The notes: generated by a model from the letters alone, not told the origin. Counted from the stretch's first letter, positions 53,131 to 63,315 are shown. The stretch is DNA of 64,000 nucleotides from Lysinibacillus fusiformis (GCF_016925635.1 NZ_CP070490.1:1-64000); one strand, 5' to 3'. Numbers and translations: made by a program.

Positions 53131-55836
53131 ATGGAAAATACACGTCCAACTCCTGAGATGTTTTTAGCAAGACTTCAACAGGAGCAACAATTTGTAGGGA
53201 ATTTAAAAATCTTTCTCGGTTATGCTGCTGGAGTAGGTAAAACTTACGCAATGTTAGATGCAGCACATCAAGCTCAAAAATTAGGTAAAGATGTGGTGGT
53301 TGGCTATGTAGAACCACATCCTCGTCCAGATACGTTAGCTTTACTAGAAGGGCTTGAGCAAATTCCTACGAAAAAAATAACCTATAGAGGAAAAGCTTTT
53401 TATGAACTAGATATTGATGCCGTATTGCAGCGCAAGCCAGAAATTGTTCTTATCGATGAATTAGCACATTCCAATGTTCCAACAATGCGGCACAAGAAGC
53501 GTTTTGGAGATGTTGAAGAACTCCTTTCAAAGGGGATTCATGTTTATACAACTGTAAATATTCAACATATTGAAAGCCTTCATGACTTAGTAGAAGAAAT
53601 TACTGACATTAAAGTACGAGAGCGTATCCCTGATTACTTAATTGATCAAGCATCTCAAATAAAAGTTGTAGACATTGAACCAGATGAGCTAATACAACGT
53701 CTACAAGAAGGTAAAGTTTATGCAAAACAACAAGCGGAAAAAGCACTACATTCTTTTTTCCGCAAACAAAATTTAGTGTCATTACGAGAAATCGCATTAC
53801 GTAGAGCAGCGGATACAATCAACTATAAACAAATAAACAACCATGAATCTGCCAAACACCCTGTACAAATTGAAGAACACCTACTAGTTGGTATCAGTAG
53901 TTCTCCTACAAATGCAAAAGTTATTAGAACCACTGCAAGACTTGCACAAGCATTACACGGTAAATTTACTGCTCTTTATGTGCAAAACCTGCACGAGCAT
54001 GAAGGAAGTAGTGCAAATTCAGAACGATTACAACAACACATTAAACTTGTGGAACAGCTTGGCGGCCATGTCGTCATTGTTCAAGAAGACGACGTAGCGG
54101 CAGCCCTTGCTAATTATGCTCAAATTAGTGGGGTCACGAAACTTGTTATCGGACGAACCAGTATGAGGAAAAAATGGTGGCGACCTAGCACAAAAATAAG
54201 TGACCGCCTGAATGAATTTGTTCCGAACTTAGCCCTACACATAGTACCAGATCAAGAAAATGAACCATTTTATTTTCCTAGTATAATTAATAAATTATCA
54301 TTTGAATGGCTTGATTTGTTCAAAATGTTTATCGTATTTTGCTTCATATCAGTTGTCGGCTTATATCTATATAAAATTGGTATAAGCGAGTCAAACATCA
54401 TTACAATTTACATTTTAGGGGTTCTCATCCTTGCTATTTGGTCAACTGGATCGATAATGAGTATTATTAACTCCATTATTGCTGTCTTACTTTTTAATTA
54501 CTTTTTTACAGAGCCTCGATTTTCATTTGATGCTTATCATCGTGACTATCCAATGACATTTTTTATCATGTTTATCTCTGGCGTAATTACGAGTAGCTTA
54601 ACAAAGAAGATAAAGGAGCAAACCTTAATAGCCATTCGTAAATCTTATCGAATGGAGGTACTCCTTGAAACAAATCGTAGGCTTCAACATGCTAAGTCTA
54701 TGGAAGAAATAATAGTTGAAGGCATGTCTCAAATTGTTAAATTAGTAGAAAAGCCTGTACAATTTTTCGAAATCAATAACCAGGTAGTGGAGAAATCCTC
54801 TTTCTTTCGTACTGAAACAATGTCTAGTAGTGAAAATCAAAAAATAGCTGTACTTTTCGATAATCCAAATGAATGTGGTGTTGTTAGTTGGGTGACAAAT
54901 AATAGGCATGTAGCAGGTGTATCCACAGACATATTTCCTGAAGTGAACGCTTATTATATACCTGTAATCTCTAATGGAGATGTGAAGGGTGTTATAGGTA
55001 TTGCCCTATCTAAAGTCTCCCCATTGCCTGCATTTGAGCGCAATATTTTGCACGCCATTATTAATGATTATTCATTCGCCTTGGATAAATGGTATTTACA
55101 GAAACTTAATGAGGAAGTAGCGCGAGAAGCTGAAATGGAACAGATGCGAGCTAACCTTTTACGTGCAATCTCTCATGACCTTAGGACACCACTCACTGCT
55201 ATCTCTGGAAATGCAGATATATTACTCAACAATGCACCACGAATACCAGAGATTGAAAAAAATAAATTATATGAAGATATTTATAAAAATTCAAAATGGC
55301 TTGTACAAATGGTTGAAAATTTACTAGCTGTATCTAAGTTAGAGGATGGGCAATTTGCGTTAGAAATGCAAATTGAACTAGTAGAAGATATTATTCAAGA
55401 GGCACTTTCCCATGTTGTTCGTCACAACAATACACATAAAATATCTTATGAAATTAAACCTGAGTTTTTATTTGCTGTAATGGATGCTCGATTAATCATA
55501 CAAGTTTTCATTAATATCATCGATAATGCATTGACTTACACCCCACCAGGCAGTGCCATTACTATTATAGTGAAAGAATCTGATGGGTTCGTAAGTTTTA
55601 GTATTTCTGATAATGGGCCTGGAATCGATGACGCTTTAAAAAGTAGCTTGTTTGAGCCATTTACAACTGGAAAAGTACAACGCAGCGATAGTAGACGAGG
55701 TCTTGGTTTAGGCTTGGCACTCTGTCAAACAATTTTAAAATTACATGGTAGCAGCATAAACGTTTCAGATAATAAACCACAAGGAACGATTTTTAACTTT
55801 TCGCTGAAAAAAGGAGTAATGAAATTTGATGAGTAA
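53131..55836 (+). CDS. kdpD: Sensor histidine kinase KdpD
   Basis: Senses low potassium and phosphorylates KdpE. The 901-aa product has all domains in order: N-terminal KdpD domain with Walker A GYAAGVGKT (30-38), a UspA-like domain (about 250-370), four TM helices (about 400-495, DUF4118), a GAF-like region, then HisKA with His682 in AISHDLRTPL and HATPase with NALTYTPPGS and GLGLGLALC. ATG follows GAGGTGAACGAGG. Full length; c-di-AMP binding to the Usp domain is known in S. aureus KdpD but not testable here. Confidence 0.96.
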   Translation: MENTRPTPEMFLARLQQEQQFVGNLKIFLGYAAGVGKTYAMLDAAHQAQKLGKDVVVGYVEPHPRPDTLALLEGLEQIPTKKITYRGKAFYELDIDAVLQRKPEIVLIDELAHSNVPTMRHKKRFGDVEELLSKGIHVYTTVNIQHIESLHDLVEEITDIKVRERIPDYLIDQASQIKVVDIEPDELIQRLQEGKVYAKQQAEKALHSFFRKQNLVSLREIALRRAADTINYKQINNHESAKHPVQIEEHLLVGISSSPTNAKVIRTTARLAQALHGKFTALYVQNLHEHEGSSANSERLQQHIKLVEQLGGHVVIVQEDDVAAALANYAQISGVTKLVIGRTSMRKKWWRPSTKISDRLNEFVPNLALHIVPDQENEPFYFPSIINKLSFEWLDLFKMFIVFCFISVVGLYLYKIGISESNIITIYILGVLILAIWSTGSIMSIINSIIAVLLFNYFFTEPRFSFDAYHRDYPMTFFIMFISGVITSSLTKKIKEQTLIAIRKSYRMEVLLETNRRLQHAKSMEEIIVEGMSQIVKLVEKPVQFFEINNQVVEKSSFFRTETMSSSENQKIAVLFDNPNECGVVSWVTNNRHVAGVSTDIFPEVNAYYIPVISNGDVKGVIGIALSKVSPLPAFERNILHAIINDYSFALDKWYLQKLNEEVAREAEMEQMRANLLRAISHDLRTPLTAISGNADILLNNAPRIPEIEKNKLYEDIYKNSKWLVQMVENLLAVSKLEDGQFALEMQIELVEDIIQEALSHVVRHNNTHKISYEIKPEFLFAVMDARLIIQVFINIIDNALTYTPPGSAITIIVKESDGFVSFSISDNGPGIDDALKSSLFEPFTTGKVQRSDSRRGLGLGLALCQTILKLHGSSINVSDNKPQGTIFNFSLKKGVMKFDE

Positions 55837-56536
55837 AAGAATTCTAGTAGTTGAGGACGATGTAGCCATTGCCAATTTAATTAAAATGACATTAGCGACA
55901 AACCATTATGAATTCGACATTGCACATGATGGTAATAGTGCCCTTCAAAAGGCTCTTACCATAAAACCTGACGTTTTTATTTTGGATTTAGGTCTACCAG
56001 ACATAGATGGCGTAGAACTAATCACAAAAATTAGAAGTTGGAATCAAACACCAATTATCGTCGTAAGTGCTCGTGGAGAAGAACATGATAAAATTAATGC
56101 TTTGGATGCAGGTGCAGATGATTATGTAACAAAGCCATTTAGTGTGGAAGAATTATTAGCAAGAATTCGGGTTGCCTTAAGAAGAATGGCCTATGAACAA
56201 CCACTTGAAAAAGAGAATCCCATTTTCACAAATGGTTATCTTCAAATTAATTATGTTGATCATACAGTATTTGTAAATGGAAAAGAAATACATGTGACGC
56301 CGATTGAATATAAGCTTTTAATTGTTTTATCCAAAAATGTTGGGAAAGTTCTAACACATAATTATATTTTAAAGGAAATCTGGCAAAATGCTCTTCAATC
56401 AGATGTTCCAAGTTTACGAGTATTTATGGCTACACTTCGAAAAAAAATAGAAGTTAATCCAGCACAGCCCAAACTTATTCAGACACATGTACGGATAGGC
56501 TATCGAATGCTTCGCTATCATGAAGAGGATGAATAA
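55829..56536 (+). CDS. kdpE: Response regulator KdpE
   Basis: OmpR-type regulator of kdpFABC, 235 aa. Receiver domain with acid cluster EDD, phospho-acceptor Asp53 in ILDLGLPD, and Lys in VTKPF; winged-helix DNA-binding domain (about 135-230; HVTPIEYKLLIVLSKNVGKV). The ATG overlaps the kdpD stop by 8 nt, so translation is coupled; a TTG three bases before is also possible. Expected to bind the palindrome upstream of kdpD. Confidence 0.95.
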   Translation: MSKRILVVEDDVAIANLIKMTLATNHYEFDIAHDGNSALQKALTIKPDVFILDLGLPDIDGVELITKIRSWNQTPIIVVSARGEEHDKINALDAGADDYVTKPFSVEELLARIRVALRRMAYEQPLEKENPIFTNGYLQINYVDHTVFVNGKEIHVTPIEYKLLIVLSKNVGKVLTHNYILKEIWQNALQSDVPSLRVFMATLRKKIEVNPAQPKLIQTHVRIGYRMLRYHEEDE

Positions 56537-56696
56537 ATTTGGAACCTAAGGACTAGTTGTATTTGGACTTCTACTTTACAAATTCCATATTACATTTGAT
56601 TTTATTTAGCTTTATCGAACCCTCCCATTAGCCTTTGCATATCATAGCTATAGTCAGGTATGTCATCAATGAAAAACAAGTAGAAAGGAGATCATT

Positions 56697-57191
56697 ATGG
56701 TATTTCGACCACCTTATCCATACCCAATGTACCCGGGTGGCATGAGAATGCCCATGCCCATGCAAACACCTCCACAGATGTCGCCACAGTCCTTTTTCCC
56801 GCCTGGAGGCTTCCCTGGTCAACCACGAATTCCAGGCGGCTTTCCAATGGCTAATGGAATAGGTTCATTTGGAGGGCAAATGCCGATGCCACCTGTGCAA
56901 GAAGCTTCGAAAGTCGGTTCATTTTTACAGCAAGCCAACAGTTTATTCAATACAGCCAAAACCTATACCCCTTATATCCAACAAGCTATGCCGATGGTGA
57001 AAAATATTCCATCACTCTTAAAATTGTATAAAGGATTCCAAGGACTTCCTTCCTCTGGCGGTGGAGCAGCTGAAGCAGCAGGAAGCGACAGTAAGGCTGC
57101 TGGAAGTAGACGGTCATCCAGGCAAAGTGCATCATTTACGCCTCCCGAGCCACTTCCATCCAAACCACGTATTTTCCAACCACCTATGTAA
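56697..57191 (+). CDS. yqfQ: VrrA/YqfQ-like low-complexity protein
   Basis: A 164-aa protein rich in Pro, Met and Gly (YPYPMYPGGMRMPMPMQTPP and similar), then a helical middle (about 75-115; VGSFLQQANSLFNTAKTYTP) and a basic Ser/Arg/Pro tail. Layout matches VrrA/YqfQ, which precedes or follows ispH in Bacilli; in B. anthracis vrrA is a variable-repeat locus. Function unknown; probably spore or surface related. ATG follows AGAAAGGAGATC. Confidence 0.75.
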   Translation: MVFRPPYPYPMYPGGMRMPMPMQTPPQMSPQSFFPPGGFPGQPRIPGGFPMANGIGSFGGQMPMPPVQEASKVGSFLQQANSLFNTAKTYTPYIQQAMPMVKNIPSLLKLYKGFQGLPSSGGGAAEAAGSDSKAAGSRRSSRQSASFTPPEPLPSKPRIFQPPM

Positions 57192-57267
57192 ATGAACGTT
57201 TCTTTGTATTCACAGTCCCTGTCCGTTATAATGTAGATAGGTAAGCTTGAAAGGAGTCACAACCACC

Positions 57268-58236
57268 ATGCAAGTATTAAAAATTAATCCACGTGGCTAT
57301 TGCTACGGTGTTGTGGATGCGATGGTGATCGCTCGTAACGCCGCACTTGATAAAACATTACCAAGACCTATCTACATCTTAGGGATGATTGTGCATAATA
57401 AACACGTCACAGATGCGTTTGAAGAGGATGGTATCATCACGTTAGATGGTGATAACCGCCTAGAAATTATTGAACAAGTTGAAACAGGTACTGTCATTTT
57501 TACAGCACATGGTGTTTCACCGGAAATTCGTGAGATTGCGAAGCGAAAAGGCTTAGTGTCCATTGATGCTACATGTCCTGATGTAACAGTTACCCACGAT
57601 TTAATTCGTGAAAAATCAGCAGAAGGCTATGACATTATTTATATTGGTAAAAAAGGACATCCCGAACCAGAGGGTGCTATTGGCGTTGCCCCGGATCATG
57701 TCCACTTAGTTCAGTCTTCTAACGATATTGATGCTTTACAATTAACGAATGATAAATTACTTGTCACAAATCAAACGACAATGAGCCAATGGGATGTCGC
57801 CCATTTAATGGATAGTTTAAAAGAAAAATTCCCACATATTGAGGTACACAAAGAAATTTGCTTAGCTACACAAGTCCGTCAAGAGGCTGTTGCTCAGCAA
57901 GCAGGTGAAGCAGATTTACTTATTGTTGTTGGTGATCCTAAATCCAATAACTCGAACCGCTTAACACAAGTTTCTGTAGAAATTGCAGGAACACCATCCT
58001 ATCGCATTGCAGATGTTTCAGAGCTAAAAGTAGAATGGTTAAAAGGTATCAACATCGTTGCTGTAACAGCAGGTGCTTCTACGCCAACGCCAATTGTAAA
58101 AGAGGTTATTAACTTCCTTGATCAATTTGATGAAAATGATCCATCTACACACGAGATTAAGCGTACAGTGACACTAGATAAAATTCTGCCAAAGATTAAG
58201 ACAGCAACACCTGTTGATAAAATCATGCCTTATTAA
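57268..58236 (+). CDS. ispH: 4-hydroxy-3-methylbut-2-enyl diphosphate reductase
   Basis: Last step of the MEP pathway: makes IPP and DMAPP from HMBPP with a [4Fe-4S] cluster. The 322-aa product has the three ligands Cys12 (PRGYCYG), Cys103 (DATCPDVT) and Cys198 (KEICLAT), and the substrate-binding NQTTMS and SNNSNR motifs. ATG at 57268 comes 11 nt after AAAGGAG; TTG at 57247 would include that site and was rejected. Pairs functionally with ispG at 10.7 kb. Confidence 0.97.
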   Translation: MQVLKINPRGYCYGVVDAMVIARNAALDKTLPRPIYILGMIVHNKHVTDAFEEDGIITLDGDNRLEIIEQVETGTVIFTAHGVSPEIREIAKRKGLVSIDATCPDVTVTHDLIREKSAEGYDIIYIGKKGHPEPEGAIGVAPDHVHLVQSSNDIDALQLTNDKLLVTNQTTMSQWDVAHLMDSLKEKFPHIEVHKEICLATQVRQEAVAQQAGEADLLIVVGDPKSNNSNRLTQVSVEIAGTPSYRIADVSELKVEWLKGINIVAVTAGASTPTPIVKEVINFLDQFDENDPSTHEIKRTVTLDKILPKIKTATPVDKIMPY

Positions 58237-58246
58237 TTACTCGCAA

Positions 58247-58280
58247 AAAATCCTGATTGCATAATGACAATCAGGATTTT
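58247..58280. terminator. Convergent terminator between ispH and dctR
   Basis: AAAATCCTGATTG (58247-58259) pairs perfectly with CAATCAGGATTTT (58268-58280), with A and T tracts on either side. Confidence 0.88.
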
Positions 58281-58282
58281 CT

Positions 58283-58984
58283 TTATTTACTAAAGTAATA
58301 GTTTATAGGACGCCCAATGCCACCATAATGGACATCCATTGTAATTTCCTCTTGTTTTTCAAGATAATCTAAATATCTTCTAGCTGTTACGCGGGCAATG
58401 CCAATTCCACTGGCTACTTCTTCTGCTGAAGCACCATCCACCGATTGTAAAAAGTGCACAACCTTTTCAAGTGTTGTACGATTAAAACCTTTTGGGAGAT
58501 TTTTCTCGGATTTCAATGTAACAGATTGATCCAATATGGTTTGTCCATCACGATAATGAAATAACTGATCTAATTCTCCCTGTGTGAGCTCACGTTCTGT
58601 TTGAGTTTGCTTGTTAAAGCGTAAATAATTGTCAAGTGTCCCTTTAACACGTTCAAAAGAAAAGGGTTTCATAATATAATCAAAAACACCTAGATGTAGT
58701 ATCTGTTTCACTGTCTCCATATCATTTGCAGCCGTCACGGTAATAACATCTACTGGTAGATCGAGCTCACGTATTTTGCGTAAGCTTGTAATACCATCTT
58801 GCTCTGGCATAAAAATATCCATAAAAACTAAATCAGGCTCAAGATGACGAATTTGTGTAATGCCTTCTAAGCCATTAGGTGCCTGTCCAATCACTTGAAA
58901 ATGTTCTACTTTTTCAATAAATTGACGATTTACCTCTCGTACCATTGGATCATCCTCAATTAATAATACCTTGATCTGTACCAC
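58283..58984 (-). CDS. dctR: CitB/DcuR-type response regulator (DctR)
   Basis: Response regulator for C4-dicarboxylate uptake, 233 aa. Receiver with EDD near the N-terminus, phospho-acceptor Asp56 (VFMDIFMP) and Lys in IMKPFSF; the C-terminus is the CitB-family HTH (ASAEEVASGIGIARVTARRY). It is 18 bp downstream of the kinase gene. B. subtilis DctR activates dctP. Confidence 0.9.
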   Translation of the reverse strand: MVQIKVLLIEDDPMVREVNRQFIEKVEHFQVIGQAPNGLEGITQIRHLEPDLVFMDIFMPEQDGITSLRKIRELDLPVDVITVTAANDMETVKQILHLGVFDYIMKPFSFERVKGTLDNYLRFNKQTQTERELTQGELDQLFHYRDGQTILDQSVTLKSEKNLPKGFNRTTLEKVVHFLQSVDGASAEEVASGIGIARVTARRYLDYLEKQEEITMDVHYGGIGRPINYYFSK

Positions 58985-59002
58985 TGCTAGCCCTCCATCC
59001 CA

Positions 59003-60604
59003 TTATGCATAATAAAAGGTGATTAAAAAACTTGTGCCTTTGTTTGGCTCACTGATGACTTCAATATCACCCTGTCCTTTTTCGACGATTTCTTTTATTA
59101 AAAATAACCCTATTCCACGGTAGTTTTTCTCTTTTGTAGAATAACCATTGTCAAAAATGTGCAACTTGACCTCTTCCGTCATGCCAACACCGTTATCGGT
59201 TACTAAAATAGCTAGTACATCATCATCTTCATCCACAGAAACATGAATCACTTTCTCCTCGACCTGTACATCCTTTAATGCATCAAACGCGTTTTCTATT
59301 AAATTACCAAAGAGAATGACGAAATCATGATGATCCAAATTAGGTGGAAAGGATGTTAGTCGGCTTTCACGATCAATTTCCAGCCGAATTCCTTGTTCTT
59401 TCGCATAGGAAATTTTACTGAGCAGTAGTCCAGATATATTTTCATTTTTTATTCGTTCATTTAAAAAGTTAGTGATTTCATCATGCTCTTCCTTCACCTG
59501 TGTTAAGTAAGAAAGTGCCTGGTCATGATGACCTAGCTGTAAAAGACCTGCTATTGTATGCAGTTTATTTTTATGCTCATGTGTTTGCACGCGAAGTGCT
59601 TGGACAAATGCCCTCACTCCTGTTAATTCTTCGGCAAGTTTTTTCACTTCCGTACGGTCCTTAAACATGGCCACTGCCCCAACAGTTTCGCCATTAACCT
59701 GTATCGGAATTCGATTACTCATAATACTATGATTATTAATATACAGCTCACGATTAAATAACGGCTGATCCAGCTCTAAAATTTCAGGAAGTCGTGTATC
59801 TGGCAGGACATGAAAGATTTTCTGTCCTATCAATGTAGAGGGGTTTTCATTGACCCCTAAGATATCACAGGCTTTTTCATTAAAAATCGTAATGGTCAAA
59901 TCATTATTGATAGCAATGATACCTTCATGCATGGCATTAAACGTTTCTGTACGTTCTACATACATTTTGGCAATTTCATGCGGCTCTAACCCAAACATTT
60001 GCTTTTTCATATGCAGCCCCAATGTTCGTGCTCCCCATGCACTAAAAATCAACGATAATAGAATAGTAATCATTAGTTCGGTTTGCATTGATTGCAGTAA
60101 CTCCACTACTGTAAGAACACTGTACCCCACTACTGTGACACCTATTTGTCGTCCTTCATGGTTCATAATTGGGACAAACGCACGAACCATATTACCATGT
60201 TCCCCACGTGCAATCGAGGTATAGTAATGCTCTGAAAAAGCAGCGTTTAAATCTCCAGAATGTGATATTCGACCAAGTTCCTGACTGTTAGGATGAGAAT
60301 ATTTCCGTCGTTGCATATCAAGAACAACAATATATTTTGCCCCATTGATATCACGGATTTCTTCTACGACAGGGTTAATATGCTGTATAGCCTCAGCGCG
60401 ATTTTCACTCGCAATATATGTTTTGATTTCAGGGAGCTGTGAGACGGTTTTTGCTACAAGAAATGCCTGATCACTTAGTTTGGTCTTTTGCTCATTCATG
60501 ACAAAACCTAACAAAAAAGTACCACCAATACTAAAGGAAAGCATCAGAATAAAAAAAGTCAGAGACATAATTTTTCTCTGCATGGATAACTTGTGAAATT
60601 TCAT
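59003..60604 (-). CDS. dctS: DcuS/CitA-type sensor histidine kinase (DctS)
   Basis: Membrane sensor of C4-dicarboxylates, 533 aa. TM1 (about 12-33), extracellular PAS/Cache domain (about 35-170; RRKYSHPNSQELGR), TM2 (about 172-195), cytosolic PAS (about 215-320), DcuS-type dimer region with His342 in THEHKNKLHTI, and HATPase (GNLIENAFDAL, GIGLFLIKEI). ATG follows GGGAGGCGG. Divergent from dctB, which encodes the binding protein that assists sensing in B. subtilis. Confidence 0.92.
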   Translation of the reverse strand: MKFHKLSMQRKIMSLTFFILMLSFSIGGTFLLGFVMNEQKTKLSDQAFLVAKTVSQLPEIKTYIASENRAEAIQHINPVVEEIRDINGAKYIVVLDMQRRKYSHPNSQELGRISHSGDLNAAFSEHYYTSIARGEHGNMVRAFVPIMNHEGRQIGVTVVGYSVLTVVELLQSMQTELMITILLSLIFSAWGARTLGLHMKKQMFGLEPHEIAKMYVERTETFNAMHEGIIAINNDLTITIFNEKACDILGVNENPSTLIGQKIFHVLPDTRLPEILELDQPLFNRELYINNHSIMSNRIPIQVNGETVGAVAMFKDRTEVKKLAEELTGVRAFVQALRVQTHEHKNKLHTIAGLLQLGHHDQALSYLTQVKEEHDEITNFLNERIKNENISGLLLSKISYAKEQGIRLEIDRESRLTSFPPNLDHHDFVILFGNLIENAFDALKDVQVEEKVIHVSVDEDDDVLAILVTDNGVGMTEEVKLHIFDNGYSTKEKNYRGIGLFLIKEIVEKGQGDIEVISEPNKGTSFLITFYYA

Positions 60605-60694
60605 ATGACCGCCTCCCTCCTACTATATTTTAGCTTACTCCATATGTTAGAATAACAAAAACATCAGAAAATACGAATAAATTGGGTGTATTCA

Positions 60695-61744
60695 ATGAAA
60701 AAATTTATTATTGGAACGATTATAACTGTGTTTGTATTAATCGTCTCTATCAGTGTTCAGCAAGGATTACTATTCGCCAAGCCATTACCCTATGATGATG
60801 AACAAAAGGGCTTAGACACACAGATAACGATTCATTTAAGTCATGTCGTCGCTGAAAATACGCCTAAAGGACAAGCTGCCAATAAATTTGCTGAGCTAGT
60901 AGAAGAAAAAACAAACGGGAAAGTCAAAGTACATGTCTACTCCAACTCCTCTTTATTTAATGATGAAAATGAATTTCAGGCATTGCAAAAGGGTGACGTA
61001 GAAATGATCATCCCTACTTTTTCGAAGATGACAGCCTATGTTCCTAATTGGCAGGTGCTTGATTTACCCTATCTATTTAATACCAATGAGGAAGTAAAGG
61101 AAGTCCTAACGGGTTCTATTGGTGAACAATTAGTCAATGAGCTAGAGCAAATCCATATTAAAGGACTTGGCTTTTGGTACAATGGGTTTAAGCATCTAAC
61201 CTCTGTCGATCACCCTATTCATACATTTGAAGATTTACAGGGCTTACGCGTGCGTACGATGCCAAGCAAAACATTAGAAAAGCAATTTGAAGTGGTCAAA
61301 GCAACACCTATACCCATTTCTTTTAGTGAGGTTTTTTCAGATTTAGAGAAACATGCGATAGATGCACAAGAAAATACCGCTTCTAATATCTATTCAAAGG
61401 GTTTTTACAAAGTACAAAAACATATGTCGATCACCCAACATGGTATTTTGGGCTATGCTGTGTTAATGAATGAAACCTTTTGGAATTCTCTACCTGTCAA
61501 AATTCAGCATCAGTTGTTGGATGCTATGAAGGAAACAACCGATTGGCAATTTGAGCAGGCTACGCTGATGAATGAACAAGATATGGTAAAACTGAAACAG
61601 CTAGATGATTTTGATGTGTATACAATGAGTCCACAAGAGAGACAGCGCTTTAAGGAACAACTCGCCTCTGTCTATGATTTTTATCGAGCGCATATTCAAA
61701 ACGATCAAATCTTAGTAGAGATTGAAAAAATCGTTGCTCCCTAA
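60695..61744 (+). CDS. dctB: C4-dicarboxylate-binding protein (DctB, TRAP DctP fold)
   Basis: Extracytoplasmic solute-binding protein of the DctP/TRAP type, 349 aa. N-terminal hydrophobic signal/anchor (about 5-25), then IHLSHVVAENTPKGQAANKF, NSSLFNDENEFQALQKGDVE and the RTMPSKTLEKQFEVV ligand region. No TRAP permease follows, so like B. subtilis DctB it probably works as a co-sensor with DctS. ATG at 60695 has GGGTG upstream; GTG at 60686 overlaps that site. Confidence 0.87.
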   Translation: MKKFIIGTIITVFVLIVSISVQQGLLFAKPLPYDDEQKGLDTQITIHLSHVVAENTPKGQAANKFAELVEEKTNGKVKVHVYSNSSLFNDENEFQALQKGDVEMIIPTFSKMTAYVPNWQVLDLPYLFNTNEEVKEVLTGSIGEQLVNELEQIHIKGLGFWYNGFKHLTSVDHPIHTFEDLQGLRVRTMPSKTLEKQFEVVKATPIPISFSEVFSDLEKHAIDAQENTASNIYSKGFYKVQKHMSITQHGILGYAVLMNETFWNSLPVKIQHQLLDAMKETTDWQFEQATLMNEQDMVKLKQLDDFDVYTMSPQERQRFKEQLASVYDFYRAHIQNDQILVEIEKIVAP

Positions 61745-61766
61745 TACTTTTGTTCATTAATGAAAG

Positions 61767-61795
61767 ATCCTTACAAAACGTAAGGATTTTTTCTT
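61767..61795 (+). terminator. Terminator of dctB
   Basis: ATCCTTAC (61767-61774) pairs with GTAAGGAT (61780-61787), then TTTTTTC. Confidence 0.85.
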
Positions 61796-61886
61796 TTGTA
61801 TTATAATAGATTCAATAAATTCAAATCTACTATAAAACAGCTCAAAATCCTTGATATTACTAGCTTCAACTCCCCCCACCATGAAA

Positions 61887-61921
61887 ATGACCAAAATGAA
61901 CAATACAACCATTACGGTCAT
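61887..61921. promoter_or_regulatory. Inverted hexamers upstream of dctP, possible DctR site
   Basis: ATGACC (61887-61892) and GGTCAT (61916-61921) are inverted with 23 bp between, about 90 bp before dctP. Suggestive only. Confidence 0.3.
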
Positions 61922-62007
61922 AAGCACTATTGTCGGAAAATTTCAGCTATGATAACCACATGAAAGCGTTCACACAATATTCAAAGATGTTGTAGGGGGA
62001 GAACTAT

Positions 62008-63267
62008 ATGCGGATAAATTTAAAAAACTTAACAGTACAAGTATTGATCGCCATTGTACTAGGGATTATCGTCGGAGCAACATTCCCAGAATTCGGGGCA
62101 AAGCTCAAAATCTTGGCAGATATATTTATTAAACTAATTAAAATGTTGATAGCACCAATTATCTTCTTAACAGTCGTAATCGGCATTGGTAGTATGGGGG
62201 ATGTTAAAAAGGTTGGGAAAATTGGTGGCAAGGCTTTAATTTATTTTGAAATTGTTTCGACCTTTGCTCTTGCAATTGGTTTAATCGTTGTCAATATTGT
62301 ACAACCAGGTAAAGGTTTTAATACAGATGCGGCAAGTGGTGCTGATGTTTCACAATATACAGAAGCTGCTGCTGCAGAACATGGTTTAGGTGCATTTATT
62401 ATGCAAATAATTCCTGAAAATGTAGTAGGTGCTTTAGCAAACGGTGAATTATTACCAGTCTTATTCTCGGCTGTTTTATTTGGATTAGCCGCTGCAGCAA
62501 TCGGAGAACCAGCTAAACCTGTTATTAAATTTTTCGAGCAAGTAGCAGATATTTTCTTTAAAATCGTTAACATGGTGATGAAACTATCTCCTATTGGTGC
62601 ATTCGGTGCCATGAGTTATACAATTGGAAACTTTGGACTTAAATCACTTGGAAACTTAGGATTTTTAATGTTATCTGTTTATCTTACAATGTTTATTTTT
62701 ATTGTTGTGATTATTGGATTGATTACCCATTACTTCGGCTTTAGTATTTTTAAATTTATTAAGTACATTAAAGATGAGATTTTTATCGTTATCGGAACAT
62801 CTTCATCCGAATCTGCACTACCTTCCATGATGCGTAAGCTTGAAAACTATGGCTGTTCGAAGCAAGTGGTAGGACTAGTTATTCCAACAGGCTATTCATT
62901 TAACTTAGATGGAACATCCATTTACTTATCAATGGCGGCTATCTTTATTGCACAAGCCTATGGTGTGGATTTAGATATTTGGCATCAAATTACGCTATTA
63001 GCCATCTTAATGCTTACTTCTAAAGGAGCAGCTGGTGTAACAGGCTCTGGTTTTATTACACTTGCAGCAACATTAGCAGCATTCCCGATGATTCCTGTAG
63101 AGGGGATTGCCCTTTTAATCGGCGTAGACCGCTTTATGTCAGAAGCACGTGCTGTCACAAATCTAATTGGGAATGGTGTGGCAACAGTGGTCGTGTCAAA
63201 AATGGAAAAAGAATTTGATACAGAGCAGGAAAAACGTGCTCTGTCAGGGCATACCCAGATGCCATAA
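62008..63267 (+). CDS. dctP: Dicarboxylate/amino acid:cation symporter (DctP/DctA type)
   Basis: Sodium- or proton-coupled C4-dicarboxylate importer of the DAACS family, 419 aa. About eight TM helices and two re-entrant hairpins: HP1 with SSSESALPSMM, TM7 with NLDGTSIY, HP2 with TSKGAAGVTGSGF and TM8 with VDRFMSEARAVTNLIGNGVA. The NLDGT and hairpin motifs are complete. ATG follows AGGGGGAGAACT. The dctS-dctR-dctB context favours succinate/fumarate/malate over glutamate. Confidence 0.92.
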   Translation: MRINLKNLTVQVLIAIVLGIIVGATFPEFGAKLKILADIFIKLIKMLIAPIIFLTVVIGIGSMGDVKKVGKIGGKALIYFEIVSTFALAIGLIVVNIVQPGKGFNTDAASGADVSQYTEAAAAEHGLGAFIMQIIPENVVGALANGELLPVLFSAVLFGLAAAAIGEPAKPVIKFFEQVADIFFKIVNMVMKLSPIGAFGAMSYTIGNFGLKSLGNLGFLMLSVYLTMFIFIVVIIGLITHYFGFSIFKFIKYIKDEIFIVIGTSSSESALPSMMRKLENYGCSKQVVGLVIPTGYSFNLDGTSIYLSMAAIFIAQAYGVDLDIWHQITLLAILMLTSKGAAGVTGSGFITLAATLAAFPMIPVEGIALLIGVDRFMSEARAVTNLIGNGVATVVVSKMEKEFDTEQEKRALSGHTQMP

Positions 63268-63275
63268 AATGAAAA

Positions 63276-63315
63276 AGGCTGCTGAAAGAGAAATAATTCG
63301 CTATTTCAGCAGCCT
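63276..63315 (+). terminator. Terminator of dctP
   Basis: AGGCTGCTGAAA (63276-63287) pairs perfectly with TTTCAGCAGCCT (63304-63315). Confidence 0.85.
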
